NCBI GenBank assembly: GCA_910574345.1
Contig: CAJSZV010000008.1
Location: 173,779 to 237,778 of the forward strand
Direction of reading: 5' to 3'
DNA length: 64,000 nt
DNA from: Clostridiaceae bacterium
GTDB lineage: Bacteria > Bacillota > Clostridia > Lachnospirales > Lachnospiraceae
The translations under genes were made by a program, and so were the position numbers. Under the pieces are notes generated by a model, which saw nothing but the letters and a program-made list of their open reading frames with translations, was not told the origin of the DNA and did not search any database. Below are positions 56,820-64,000 of this stretch, piece after piece; within the stretch, counting starts at the first letter, position 1, and every line of letters begins with the position of its first letter.

Positions 56820-58912
56820 ATGATATACTGAAAACCGTTCTTTCCCTGTCTCTGTCCGGTTCGCTGCTCATGGTCACGATTCTCCTTATGAAGCCTATGC
56901 TTAAAAACAGAGTCAGCAGGCGATGGCAGTATTATGTGTGGCTCATTGTGATTGCCCGTCTGCTGCTGCCTTTTGGGCCGGAAGCCAGCCCGGTAAGCCT
57001 CCTCTTTCAGAACATGGAACAGCAGACCGCCGGCATGAGGAAGCTTTTTGCGCCGGAAGAGGCAACGGCGCCCCTGCCGGGGAAGCAGAGCGGCGGGGCA
57101 GAAGATGTAACGGCCCTCCTGCCGGGGAAGCAGAGCGGCGGGGCAGAAGATATGACGGCCCTCCTGTGGGAGAAGCAGAGCGGCAGGGCAGAAGAGAGCA
57201 CCGGAAACGCTCAGACTTTCCCGTATCCATGGGGCGGTATGACGGAATCGGAAATGGATCCGGTTTCGGAAGAAGAAGGGGAACATGGCCCCGGAGGAGT
57301 CTTTCACAGACAATCCGGAGTCTGGATTCTTTCATTCCTATGGATAGGGACGGCCATGGCTGTTCTGATACGCAAGATCACCATTTATCAAAGCTTTGTC
57401 CAATATATCCGGGCGGGGAAAAGGGAGGTTTCCGATCCTGTTCTGCTGGATCGGCTGGCTCGGATCGGAGAGGATACAGGAATGAAACGGCCCGTTGAGT
57501 TATGGACGAATCCTTTGGTTTCTACGCCCATGCTCCTTGGATTTTTCCATCCATGTATTGTTCTTCCCAGGACGGATCTGGCGGAATCTGATTTTGAGTA
57601 CACGCTCCAGCATGAACTGATCCACTGCAGGAGGGGGGATATGTATTATAAATGGCTGGTACAGCTTACCATGTGTGTTCACTGGTTTAATCCTTTGGTC
57701 TGGCTTATGGGCCGGGAGATCAGCCGTGACTGTGAGCTGGCCTGTGACGAGGCGGTCATCGCAGGGCTTGACATGGAAGGGCGCAGGGCTTATGGAGACG
57801 CCCTGCTTCGGGCAGCAAAAGGGTCTGGAGATTACGGCAGTCCCTTGGCTTCCGTTATGCTGGGGGAAGGAGGGAAGAACATGAAGGACAGGCTTTCAGC
57901 TATTATGAAATATAAAAATCCGTCCAAAGCCGTGACACGTTTTACCCTGGTTCTCACGGTGCTCTTAGTGCTTGGAGCCCATAAGGCCGGAGCATATGCC
58001 GGCACAGAGGAAGAGACAGGGCAGGCGGATTCATTTCTGTTGAGGGATGCGCTTGGGGAAATACCGGAAAAAGGGAGTTCCCTGGCATCACCAGGCCAGA
58101 AGTCGGACACAAGGAATGAGAGATCATCCTCAGGGCCGGCTCTGACAGTCAAAGAGTACAGGCCCTCCGGATTTCTCTATAGCCAGCAGGGGTATTTTAA
58201 GAGGCCTTATGTCTTTGAGATAGGCTGGAATCTGTGGGAAGAATCTGCCATCCATTACGATCGTGTGAATATTTCCCTGTCATCCGGCTATACCATGGAT
58301 GCCTATTTTATGGAAGTCTGTAAAAATGATTTGCAGGATAAGAATGTCCTGGCTTCTCTGACCAGTATTTTGACGGAGCTGTGGGAAGAGACGAAGGATT
58401 CAGGCTATCCTCTCATACGGCCTCTGGTGGTCAGTGTCCGATATATCGGCGATACCGGGGCGGAGGTTTTGGCGGATGGGTTCTATGGGGAAGGAGCTCT
58501 CCCTCAGTTTCAGGCCGTATTCCCGGAACTGGATGAGAAGACACAGAAAGAATATCTGGAGAGAATCTACGCAGACGGGAAGATTGCCTTTTTTGCCGCG
58601 GCCATTGACAGGCTGGAGGAGGACAATTCTTTTCTTGATCATTTTGCGGAGAAATCTTACCTGGAGGGGAAGGTCAATTTCTTTTCAGTTCTGGCAGGGA
58701 GTATGAGTGAGGATACGGTAAAGCGTTGGTTTGACCGGGCCGTGAAGGATGAGAAAGGGAATATTCAGTTTATCCTTGCAGAGGCCGGGCGCCGGGATGA
58801 AGGTGCCTTGAGTGCGCCTCCCTCCTGGCAGGAAGAGGCCGGGTCCCAGTCAGTGAGGGAAACCAAAGACGGGAAAGAGCAGGATTTGCCGGCTGGCAAA
58901 GGGAATGAATAG
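56816..58912 (+). CDS. M56-family (BlaR1-like) membrane metallopeptidase (second copy)
   Basis: A 698-aa sensor protease with N-terminal helices and a zinc motif HELIH (LQHELIHCRRGDMYYK) with ELACDEAVI downstream. Another transmembrane helix lies near residue 380. The extracellular part has no PBP motifs. An unusual 45-bp tandem repeat (57068-57202) encodes a Pro/Gly/Glu-rich insertion between the second and third helices. Translation stops at TAG (58910-58912), yet the same frame goes on with a domain-like sequence to 59245, so the protein may be shortened. Confidence 0.85.
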   Translation: MNDILKTVLSLSLSGSLLMVTILLMKPMLKNRVSRRWQYYVWLIVIARLLLPFGPEASPVSLLFQNMEQQTAGMRKLFAPEEATAPLPGKQSGGAEDVTALLPGKQSGGAEDMTALLWEKQSGRAEESTGNAQTFPYPWGGMTESEMDPVSEEEGEHGPGGVFHRQSGVWILSFLWIGTAMAVLIRKITIYQSFVQYIRAGKREVSDPVLLDRLARIGEDTGMKRPVELWTNPLVSTPMLLGFFHPCIVLPRTDLAESDFEYTLQHELIHCRRGDMYYKWLVQLTMCVHWFNPLVWLMGREISRDCELACDEAVIAGLDMEGRRAYGDALLRAAKGSGDYGSPLASVMLGEGGKNMKDRLSAIMKYKNPSKAVTRFTLVLTVLLVLGAHKAGAYAGTEEETGQADSFLLRDALGEIPEKGSSLASPGQKSDTRNERSSSGPALTVKEYRPSGFLYSQQGYFKRPYVFEIGWNLWEESAIHYDRVNISLSSGYTMDAYFMEVCKNDLQDKNVLASLTSILTELWEETKDSGYPLIRPLVVSVRYIGDTGAEVLADGFYGEGALPQFQAVFPELDEKTQKEYLERIYADGKIAFFAAAIDRLEEDNSFLDHFAEKSYLEGKVNFFSVLAGSMSEDTVKRWFDRAVKDEKGNIQFILAEAGRRDEGALSAPPSWQEEAGSQSVRETKDGKEQDLPAGKGNE
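57068..57202 (+). repeat. Three tandem 45-bp units in the M56 gene
   Basis: Units at 57068-57112, 57113-57157 and 57158-57202 encode 15-residue variants around LPGKQSGGAED. The first two are almost identical; the third has diverged. Confidence 0.88.
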
Positions 58913-59245
58913 CGAATCGAAGCCGGGTTTGCCGAAGTGGAAAGGGATCAGGTTCTATGGCTGGGCGAATACGACTTGTCCCATGGAGACAAGATTCACT
59001 ATGATGTCAGGGCCGAAGGGGGAGAAGAGATGCGGATCGGTTTTGCACGGGCAGACGGAGAACTGCCGGACACTGTCTACTACTTTGTGTCCAGCAGTAA
59101 AAAAGAGGGAAGGCCGGAATGCAGCGCTGATTTTATATGTTCTTCCCCGGTACAGCCCGGCAGATACCGGCTGTTTCTCAAGGCCGTCCATGGGGACCTT
59201 GCCGATGTAAACGGTGAGATTATTATTACGCCATATGGGCAGTGA
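58913..59245 (+). pseudogene. C-terminal domain cut off from the M56 protein by an in-frame TAG
   Basis: The reading frame of the M56 gene stays open past its TAG for 110 codons: GFAEVERDQVLWLGEYDLS, DKIHYDVRAEGGEEMRIGF, then FLKAVHGDLADVNGEIII. It looks like an extracellular beta-sandwich. Alternatively a separate small gene may start at GTG 58937 (102 aa), but that start lacks a good ribosome site. Its end overlaps the converging membrane-protein gene by 20 bp. Confidence 0.55.
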
Positions 59246-59912
59246 CCTTGTCTCCCGTTCTTCTGTACAGTCCAAGCCCCATGCAGACCATCCAAACATA
59301 GGCCATGGTTTTGGGGATCATAAGGACGCCTACAATGGGAGCGATGCCGCTAAAGAGTACGACAGGCAGATAGAAGCCAAAGGAAAGGCCCACTGCCAAA
59401 GGCATGAAACGAAATACCGGGTCTTTCGTCTTCCTGTACTCTTTGGCAAAGATCACGATGATGATGATTCCCATGACGGCAAAGGGGAGATTGCGCAGGA
59501 CGCCGAAGAAAAGAGGCTGACGGTAGGAAAGCCATTGATTCTGTGGAAGAAGACAGAGGCCTATGCGTATGAGGGCCAGAGCCCACATGGTGCCGGTAAG
59601 GCCTTTGCAGTTTTTAACCCCGTAGTATTGGCGCCATATAGAATATAAAATCAGGTAAAAAATGGTCATAGTAATGGACGTGATGAATTTCCCCATGCCG
59701 AGAGCCGCCCCGTTGGCTTCAAGGCCTGTGGTCCAGAGGGCATAGGAACGGGGAACAAGATGGAAGGAATCTCCTGCGCCAAGGATAAAAGCCATGAGTC
59801 CGGCTTTTCTGGCCAGGGGATTCTTCCCCTTGATAAGCATGGTGAGACCGGCAGTGAGAGCAAATCCCAGATAGAATATGTCAAAAACCGTTTCTGCAAT
59901 TGCCTGCGGCAT
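59226..59912 (-). CDS. Seven-helix membrane protein, function unknown
   Basis: A 228-aa protein with about seven hydrophobic helices, a charged cytoplasmic loop (FAKEYRKTKDPVFRF) and little else. I do not recognise the family. GGAG precedes the ATG on the minus strand. It has a consensus promoter with a palindromic operator at the start of transcription, so it is probably controlled by a TetR-type or similar repressor encoded elsewhere. Confidence 0.8.
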   Translation of the reverse strand: MPQAIAETVFDIFYLGFALTAGLTMLIKGKNPLARKAGLMAFILGAGDSFHLVPRSYALWTTGLEANGAALGMGKFITSITMTIFYLILYSIWRQYYGVKNCKGLTGTMWALALIRIGLCLLPQNQWLSYRQPLFFGVLRNLPFAVMGIIIIVIFAKEYRKTKDPVFRFMPLAVGLSFGFYLPVVLFSGIAPIVGVLMIPKTMAYVWMVCMGLGLYRRTGDKVTAHMA

Positions 59913-59939
59913 AGTGAATTCTCCTTTTTAAGATTATTT

Positions 59940-59986
59940 ATGAACGCGTTCATTTAAATTATATATAAAACGGCGGGAGTTGTCAA
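59940..59986 (-). promoter_or_regulatory. Promoter with palindromic operator
   Basis: Minus strand TTGACA (59986-59981), 17-bp spacer, TATAAT (59963-59958), followed at the likely +1 by the perfect 14-bp palindrome ATGAACGCGTTCAT (59940-59953). Confidence 0.85.
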
Positions 59987-60032
59987 CGATTTTTTAAATA
60001 TCCGATTTGTGGTATAATATGGATATAATTGA

Positions 60033-60061
60033 TTGATTTTTGGCACTGACGGTGGTATAAT
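60033..60061 (+). promoter_or_regulatory. Promoter for the XRE-Uma2 gene
   Basis: TTGATT (60033-60038), 17-bp spacer, TATAAT (60056-60061). Confidence 0.7.
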
Positions 60062-60103
60062 TTCCATAAAAAAACCATGTTTTATCCGAAAAAGGAGAGA
60101 CAG

Positions 60104-60883
60104 ATGACCATAAAAGAGATGAAAGAGCGCAAGAGAGAGCTGGGATATACCTACGCTCAGATAGCAGAGCTGTCCGGCGTCCCCCTGGGCACGGTGCAGA
60201 AGATTTTCAGCGGGGCCACCACCTCCCCCAGGTACGATACTCTCGCAGAGCTGGAGAAGGTGCTGGGCCGGCCCGATTTTTCCTATGTGTCGGAGCCTCA
60301 GAGAGCCTACAGCGCAAAGGGGCAGGGGGAATACACCATGGAGGATTATTATGCCATTCCAAAGGAGCGGAGGGTGGAGCTCATTGACGGGGTGATCTAT
60401 GATATGTCGTCTCCTACCTCCTTTCACCAGCTCATCACCGGATTTATCTATACAAAGCTTCTCAACCATGCTTTTGAGATGAATGGAACGTGCCTTCCCA
60501 TGATCTCGCCCATGGATGTGCAGCTTGACTGCGATAACCGGACTATGGTACAGCCTGATGTGGTCATTGTCTGCGACAGAGATAAGGTGATTGAACGCGG
60601 TATCTATGGCGCCCCCGACTTTGTCATTGAGGTGATCTCCAAGTCCTCCAGCAAGAGGGATTCGGTGATTAAGCTGAACAAGTACATGGCTGCCGGGGTG
60701 AAGGAATACTGGATCATCGACCCGGACAGGCAGAAGGTGCTGGTATACCGGTTCTGGAAGGAAGAGTACCCCGTGATCTACGGCTTTGAAGCCCAGGTTC
60801 CCGTAAGTATCTGGGAGGATGGGTTTGCCATCGACTTTCGGGAGGTATATGAACATATTCGTTTTTTGTATGAACGCACGTGA
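60104..60883 (+). CDS. XRE helix-turn-helix fused to Uma2-family nuclease-like domain
   Basis: A 259-aa protein. Residues ~1-65 form an XRE-type helix-turn-helix (YTYAQIAELSGVPLGTVQKIFSG). Residues ~85-255 form a Uma2 (DUF820) domain of the PD-(D/E)xK fold (RVELIDGVIYDM, VQPDVVIVCD, PDFVIEVISKSS, KLNKYMAAGVKEYWIID). Uma2 proteins are abundant in cyanobacteria and some anaerobes; nuclease activity is predicted from fold only. AAGGAGAGACAG precedes ATG 60104. Confidence 0.85.
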   Translation: MTIKEMKERKRELGYTYAQIAELSGVPLGTVQKIFSGATTSPRYDTLAELEKVLGRPDFSYVSEPQRAYSAKGQGEYTMEDYYAIPKERRVELIDGVIYDMSSPTSFHQLITGFIYTKLLNHAFEMNGTCLPMISPMDVQLDCDNRTMVQPDVVIVCDRDKVIERGIYGAPDFVIEVISKSSSKRDSVIKLNKYMAAGVKEYWIIDPDRQKVLVYRFWKEEYPVIYGFEAQVPVSIWEDGFAIDFREVYEHIRFLYERT

Positions 60884-60941
60884 ACGGTAACAGCATCGCT
60901 ATGGAGCCAAAGCATATGGCTGTCTGTGGCTATTTCCCATG

Positions 60942-60970
60942 TTGACTGTGCCCGGCACCGATGCTACAAT
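60942..60970 (+). promoter_or_regulatory. Promoter for the Crp/Fnr gene
   Basis: TTGACT (60942-60947), 17-bp spacer, TACAAT (60965-60970). It rules out the upstream ATG at 60969 as start. Confidence 0.75.
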
Positions 60971-61013
60971 GAAGCTGAAGCATCTATACAACAAAAGAAA
61001 GCGCGGCAGGACG

Positions 61014-61706
61014 ATGAAAAAGAAAAATCTACTGGCGGAGTTACCATTATTTCAGGGGGCTTCTATCCATACTTTGGAGGAGCTTTGGAGGAAGGGGAAG
61101 GTGGAGAGCTTTCCAAAAGGCAGCATCCTTGTGCGGGCCAGAGAGCCCTTGCAGACCGTATATGTTCAGCTGGCAGGCAAGTCTATCATCTATAACCTTA
61201 CCCACACGGGAAAAAGAAAGATCATCTTCGTGCTGGGTCCCGGTGCTCTGCTCAACGAGCATGTACTGAATTTTCATGACGCTTCTTTGTTCTGTGAGAC
61301 TATTGAAGCCAGCCGGATCTATGTGATTCCCTGTTCATGGTTTCTTGACGCCATGGAGAAGGATTTCGGCCTTGCCCGGGCTGTCCTGGAGGCTCAGGAG
61401 AGAAAGCTGTGGCGCATGGGCCATCAGCTGAAGAACACTATGGGCAGTATCTATATAGAGCGGAAGCTGGCTGCCAAGCTGTGGAAGCTGTCCCGGGATT
61501 TTGGAAAAGTGACGCCGGAGGGAATCGAGATTGATATCCGCCTGACCATCACCTTCCTGGCCGATATGCTGGGAGCCCCCAGAGAGACCACCTCCCGCCT
61601 CTGCAAGAATCTTTGTGAGGCAGGACTCATACGCATGGATAGAAGACGCATTGTAATCATTAATCCGGAGAAGCTGTCTCACTTTTATAAGACAGGACAG
61701 GTGTGA
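61014..61706 (+). CDS. Crp/Fnr-family transcription regulator
   Basis: A 230-aa regulator with an N-terminal cyclic-nucleotide-binding-like beta barrel (~20-120), a long dimer helix and a C-terminal HTH_Crp domain. The recognition helix reads PRETTSRLCKNL. It keeps Arg-Glu-x-x-x-Arg at the positions E. coli CRP uses to read TGTGA. There is no N-terminal cysteine cluster of the FNR type. The ligand is unknown; in clostridia such proteins often control anaerobic respiratory or stress genes. asrA-asrB lie immediately downstream and are the obvious target candidates. Confidence 0.88.
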   Translation: MKKKNLLAELPLFQGASIHTLEELWRKGKVESFPKGSILVRAREPLQTVYVQLAGKSIIYNLTHTGKRKIIFVLGPGALLNEHVLNFHDASLFCETIEASRIYVIPCSWFLDAMEKDFGLARAVLEAQERKLWRMGHQLKNTMGSIYIERKLAAKLWKLSRDFGKVTPEGIEIDIRLTITFLADMLGAPRETTSRLCKNLCEAGLIRMDRRRIVIINPEKLSHFYKTGQV

Positions 61707-61865
61707 TCTCCAAAGAATGCGTTTTCGTTCAGGGGGGTGTCAGGAGGGCCGTCTTTCCGGCAGCTTCGAGGAAATACGCCAGGAGGAAGATGTTTCCCTC
61801 AGGTTTGTTCCTACAGCTCTCCCTGTCAATTCCTGAGCGAAAAAGTCAGCTCATAAAAAATAGAG

Positions 61866-61904
61866 AATCTGTGGCATTTTGTGATAAATGTCACAGATTT
61901 TTTT
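61866..61904 (+). terminator. Terminator after the Crp/Fnr gene, containing a CRP-like box
   Basis: AATCTGTGGCATTT pairs with AAATGTCACAGATT (61886-61899) around a 6-base loop, with one G-U, followed by a T-run. The loop plus 3' arm spell TGTGATAAATGTCACA (61880-61895), a perfect TGTGA-N6-TCACA. Confidence 0.75.
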
Positions 61905-61912
61905 GCGTGTTA

Positions 61913-61953
61913 TTGATAAACTATTGTCAATATACATATGGCTTTTCCAAAAT
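61913..61953 (+). promoter_or_regulatory. Possible asrA promoter overlapped by a palindrome
   Basis: TTGATAA-acta-TTGTCAA (61913-61930) is a near-perfect dyad. Its right arm supplies a -35 TTGTCA (61925-61930), 17 bp before a weak -10 CAAAAT (61948-61953). The rest of 61954-62095 holds a further possible -10 (TACAAT, 61997) and the leader. Confidence 0.4.
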
Positions 61954-62095
61954 TAGAGTGCAGATCATTTTTCTTTTGTGGAAAAACACCATAAAATACA
62001 ATAGGTGATTGTGAAAGTCAAGGTTGAGAGAATATTCGGCCAGGTTTTGAGTTTCGCAATTACCTAATAAAAATACAAATATGAAAGGAGACAGT

Positions 62096-63112
62096 ATGGG
62101 TTATCGATTATCAAAAGCAGATGGAGATACACTGCTGGCCTGGTGGTCCAAAGAGGGAGAGCTCTTAGCTCCCGTGCGGATGGAGGGAGAGGGATGCTTC
62201 TCTGACACAGATGTCGTTCGATATGGAAGCGTATCCTCCGTAGAAGAGATTGAGTGGGAGAAAAAGTCGGACTACTCTTTTAAGGAAGCTCTTCTTCCTG
62301 TCAACGAGACTCTGTTCTATTTTACGGAGGACGAGACCATGGTTCCGAAAGAGCGGGAGAAAACAAAGGTGATCCTTCTGCGTGCCTGTGATCTTCATGC
62401 CCTAAAGCGGCTGGATCAGATCTATCTTCACAACGGAGGGGAGGATTACTATTATAAACGGCTTCGCAAGAAGGCAAAATTTGTCCTTATGCCCTGTGCC
62501 CATACCTGTGATTCCGGTTTCTGCGTCACCATGGGAACCAATGAATGTGAGGACTATGACGCCTATATGTCATTAGAAGGCGGGGAGGTGCTTGTGGAGA
62601 TCAGGGATGAAGACATGAGACTGTGGGGGAAGGAGATTCTTGAAAAACAGTGGGAGACATCTGTGATTCCTGCTTTTCCAAAGGAAAACAAGGAGAAGGT
62701 GACCCTCCCGAAGCATCTTTCCAACGAAAGCTTTTCTCTGGCACTCTGGAAAGAATACGGGGACCGGTGTATCGGCTGCGGGCGCTGCAACTTTGTCTGT
62801 CCTACCTGCACCTGCTTTACCATGCAGGATATCTTCTACCGGGACAACGGGAATGTGGGAGAGCGCAGGAGGGTATGGGCTTCCTGTCAGGTGGACGGCT
62901 ACACGGATATGGCCGGCGGACACAGCTGCCGGAAGAGCCAGGGAGAACGGATGCGCTTTAAGGTTATGCACAAGATCTATGACTTTGAGAAGCGGTTCGG
63001 CTATCCCATGTGTGTAGGCTGCGGACGATGTGAGGATGTGTGTCCGGAATATATCTCTTACTCGAATTGTATCAATCGCCTTGCAAAGGAGGAACAGGCC
63101 CATGAAAAATGA
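62096..63112 (+). CDS. asrA: Anaerobic sulfite reductase subunit A
   Basis: A 338-aa electron-transfer subunit with two ferredoxin-type clusters, CIGCGRCNFVCPTCTC (~residues 225-240) and CVGCGRCEDVCPEY (~305-318). The long N-terminal AsrA-type domain contains LLRACDLHALKRLDQI. In Salmonella and clostridia AsrA, AsrB and AsrC reduce sulfite to sulfide in the cytosol. The ATG at 62096 follows AAAGGAG. It overlaps asrB by 11 nt. Confidence 0.94.
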   Translation: MGYRLSKADGDTLLAWWSKEGELLAPVRMEGEGCFSDTDVVRYGSVSSVEEIEWEKKSDYSFKEALLPVNETLFYFTEDETMVPKEREKTKVILLRACDLHALKRLDQIYLHNGGEDYYYKRLRKKAKFVLMPCAHTCDSGFCVTMGTNECEDYDAYMSLEGGEVLVEIRDEDMRLWGKEILEKQWETSVIPAFPKENKEKVTLPKHLSNESFSLALWKEYGDRCIGCGRCNFVCPTCTCFTMQDIFYRDNGNVGERRRVWASCQVDGYTDMAGGHSCRKSQGERMRFKVMHKIYDFEKRFGYPMCVGCGRCEDVCPEYISYSNCINRLAKEEQAHEK

Positions 63113-63893
63113 TTATATTCCTCAGTTATCTGTCATAAAAGAGGTGATCCGCCACACGGATCTGGAGTACACCTTCCGCATGGAATATCGGGGGGAGGTA
63201 AAGCCGGGACAGTTCTTTGAGATCTCTCTTCCCAAGTTCGGGGAAGCGCCGATCTCCGTCAGCGGAATCGGGGAGGACACCGTGGACTTTACCATCCGCC
63301 GGGTAGGAAAAGTGACCAACGAGATCTTTGAAAATTATGTGGGGGACCGGCTCTTTATCCGGGGGCCCTACGGCAATGGATTTGATCTGGAGAATTATCG
63401 GGGAAAGGAGCTGGTGATCATCGCCGGCGGAACCGGCCTCTCACCTGTCCGCGGCGTGGTGGAGTATTTTGCCCATCATCCCGGGGAGGCAGTGAGCACC
63501 ACCCTTATCGCCGGATTCAAGTCGCCGAAGGACGTGCTGTTCAAAGAGGATTTTAAGCTCTGGAACGAGAGACTTAAGGTGATTCAGACCGTGGACACGG
63601 CGCCGGAGGGGTATGAAGGCCCTGTGGGCATGGTGACAAAGTACATACCGGACCTTATCTTTCATCAGATAGACAACACCTCCTTCATCTGCGTGGGACC
63701 GCCGGTGATGATTAAGTTTACGGTCATGGAGATCTTGAAGCTGGGGGTTTGCGAGGAGAATATCTGGGTGTCCCATGAGCGGAGGATGTGCTGCGGACTT
63801 GGCAAATGCGGGCACTGTAAGATCGGTTCCACCTATGTCTGCCTGGATGGGCCGGTGTTTAACTATGTGGACGGCAAAGAGCTGATTGATTAA
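63102..63893 (+). CDS. asrB: Anaerobic sulfite reductase subunit B
   Basis: A 263-aa NAD(P)H:acceptor reductase subunit of the ferredoxin-reductase fold. FAD/NAD-binding segments are FTIRRVGKVTNEIFE, RGPYGNGF and GGTGLSPVRGVVEY. The C-terminal iron-sulfur motif is CCGLGKCGHCKIGSTYVC. It passes electrons from NADH to AsrA/AsrC. The ATG at 63102 follows AAAGGAGG. No asrC start follows within the 107 bases left in the window, where only AT-rich sequence is seen. Confidence 0.94.
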   Translation: MKNDYIPQLSVIKEVIRHTDLEYTFRMEYRGEVKPGQFFEISLPKFGEAPISVSGIGEDTVDFTIRRVGKVTNEIFENYVGDRLFIRGPYGNGFDLENYRGKELVIIAGGTGLSPVRGVVEYFAHHPGEAVSTTLIAGFKSPKDVLFKEDFKLWNERLKVIQTVDTAPEGYEGPVGMVTKYIPDLIFHQIDNTSFICVGPPVMIKFTVMEILKLGVCEENIWVSHERRMCCGLGKCGHCKIGSTYVCLDGPVFNYVDGKELID

Positions 63894-64000
63894 GTCCAGC
63901 TAAGAAATGTCAATAGGTAAAATGAAAAATGTTTAAAAAGTTTTTTTCAAGCAGTTGATGTAAAAAAGGGTAACTTTAATAAGCCCACCCCTATGGAAAT

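Overview
The window looks like chromosome of a spore-forming anaerobic Firmicute of the Lachnospiraceae / Clostridium cluster XIVa type (Enterocloster, Lachnoclostridium or Hungatella-like). The pointers are spoIVA, a PASTA kinase/PP2C pair in the rsmB-rlmN-rsgA-rpe-thiN gene string, RqcH, formate-tetrahydrofolate ligase, anaerobic sulfite reductase genes, an LPxTG surface protein ending in lineage-typical 'VPLA' repeats, and many clean sigma-A promoters with 17-bp spacers. The genus call is inference from gene content; there is no rRNA or tRNA gene in the window.

Layout. 1-6.5 kb: end of pgeF, convergent prs, a ~228-bp palindromic repeat element, then the housekeeping string DUF512 radical-SAM-like protein, der, plsY, gpsA. 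6.6-13.2 kb is the accessory part: a small serine recombinase followed by candidate recombinase sites, an AP2-domain protein, two c-di-GMP-I (GEMM-I) riboswitch aptamers in tandem, a 972-aa LPxTG protein with Asp-Ala/Asp-Ser repeats, and an unrecognised membrane-anchored 589-aa protein. 13.3-18.4 kb: a complete branched-chain amino-acid type ABC transporter, whose binding-protein gene has its own strong promoter and a hairpin before a second promoter for the permease and ATPase genes. 18.4-20.8 kb: a BlaI/M56 (BlaR1-like) pair with two matched operators. 20.9-26.8 kb: spoIVA, a structured intergenic RNA candidate, NUDIX, SEC-C, methyltransferase, hslO, cold-shock protein and DUF5662 genes.

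27-49.9 kb is a long, tightly packed housekeeping run: ClpP-like protease, FtsK/SpoIIIE, fhs, murE, murF, priA, def, fmt, Zn-metallopeptidase, rsmB, rlmN, PP2C, PrkC, rsgA, rpe, thiN, an ECF S-component, serS and a VOC protein. Many of these genes overlap by 4-23 nt, so they are probably co-transcribed. They cover DNA translocation, one-carbon metabolism, cell-wall precursor synthesis, translation initiation, rRNA modification and signalling.

50-64 kb: rqcH (minus strand), a decayed methyltransferase, two GNAT acetyltransferases, cutC, a GH25 lysozyme, a PfkB sugar kinase, a second BlaI/M56 pair whose C-terminal domain is cut off by an in-frame TAG, an orphan membrane protein behind a palindromic operator, an XRE-Uma2 fusion, and a Crp/Fnr regulator next to asrA-asrB. 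The most interesting items are the tandem c-di-GMP aptamers in front of the repeat-rich surface protein, the recombinase with adjacent dyad sites, the two BlaI systems with the same 27-bp operator spacing, the TAG-split M56 protein, and a perfect TGTGA-N6-TCACA box between the Crp-like gene and asrA.
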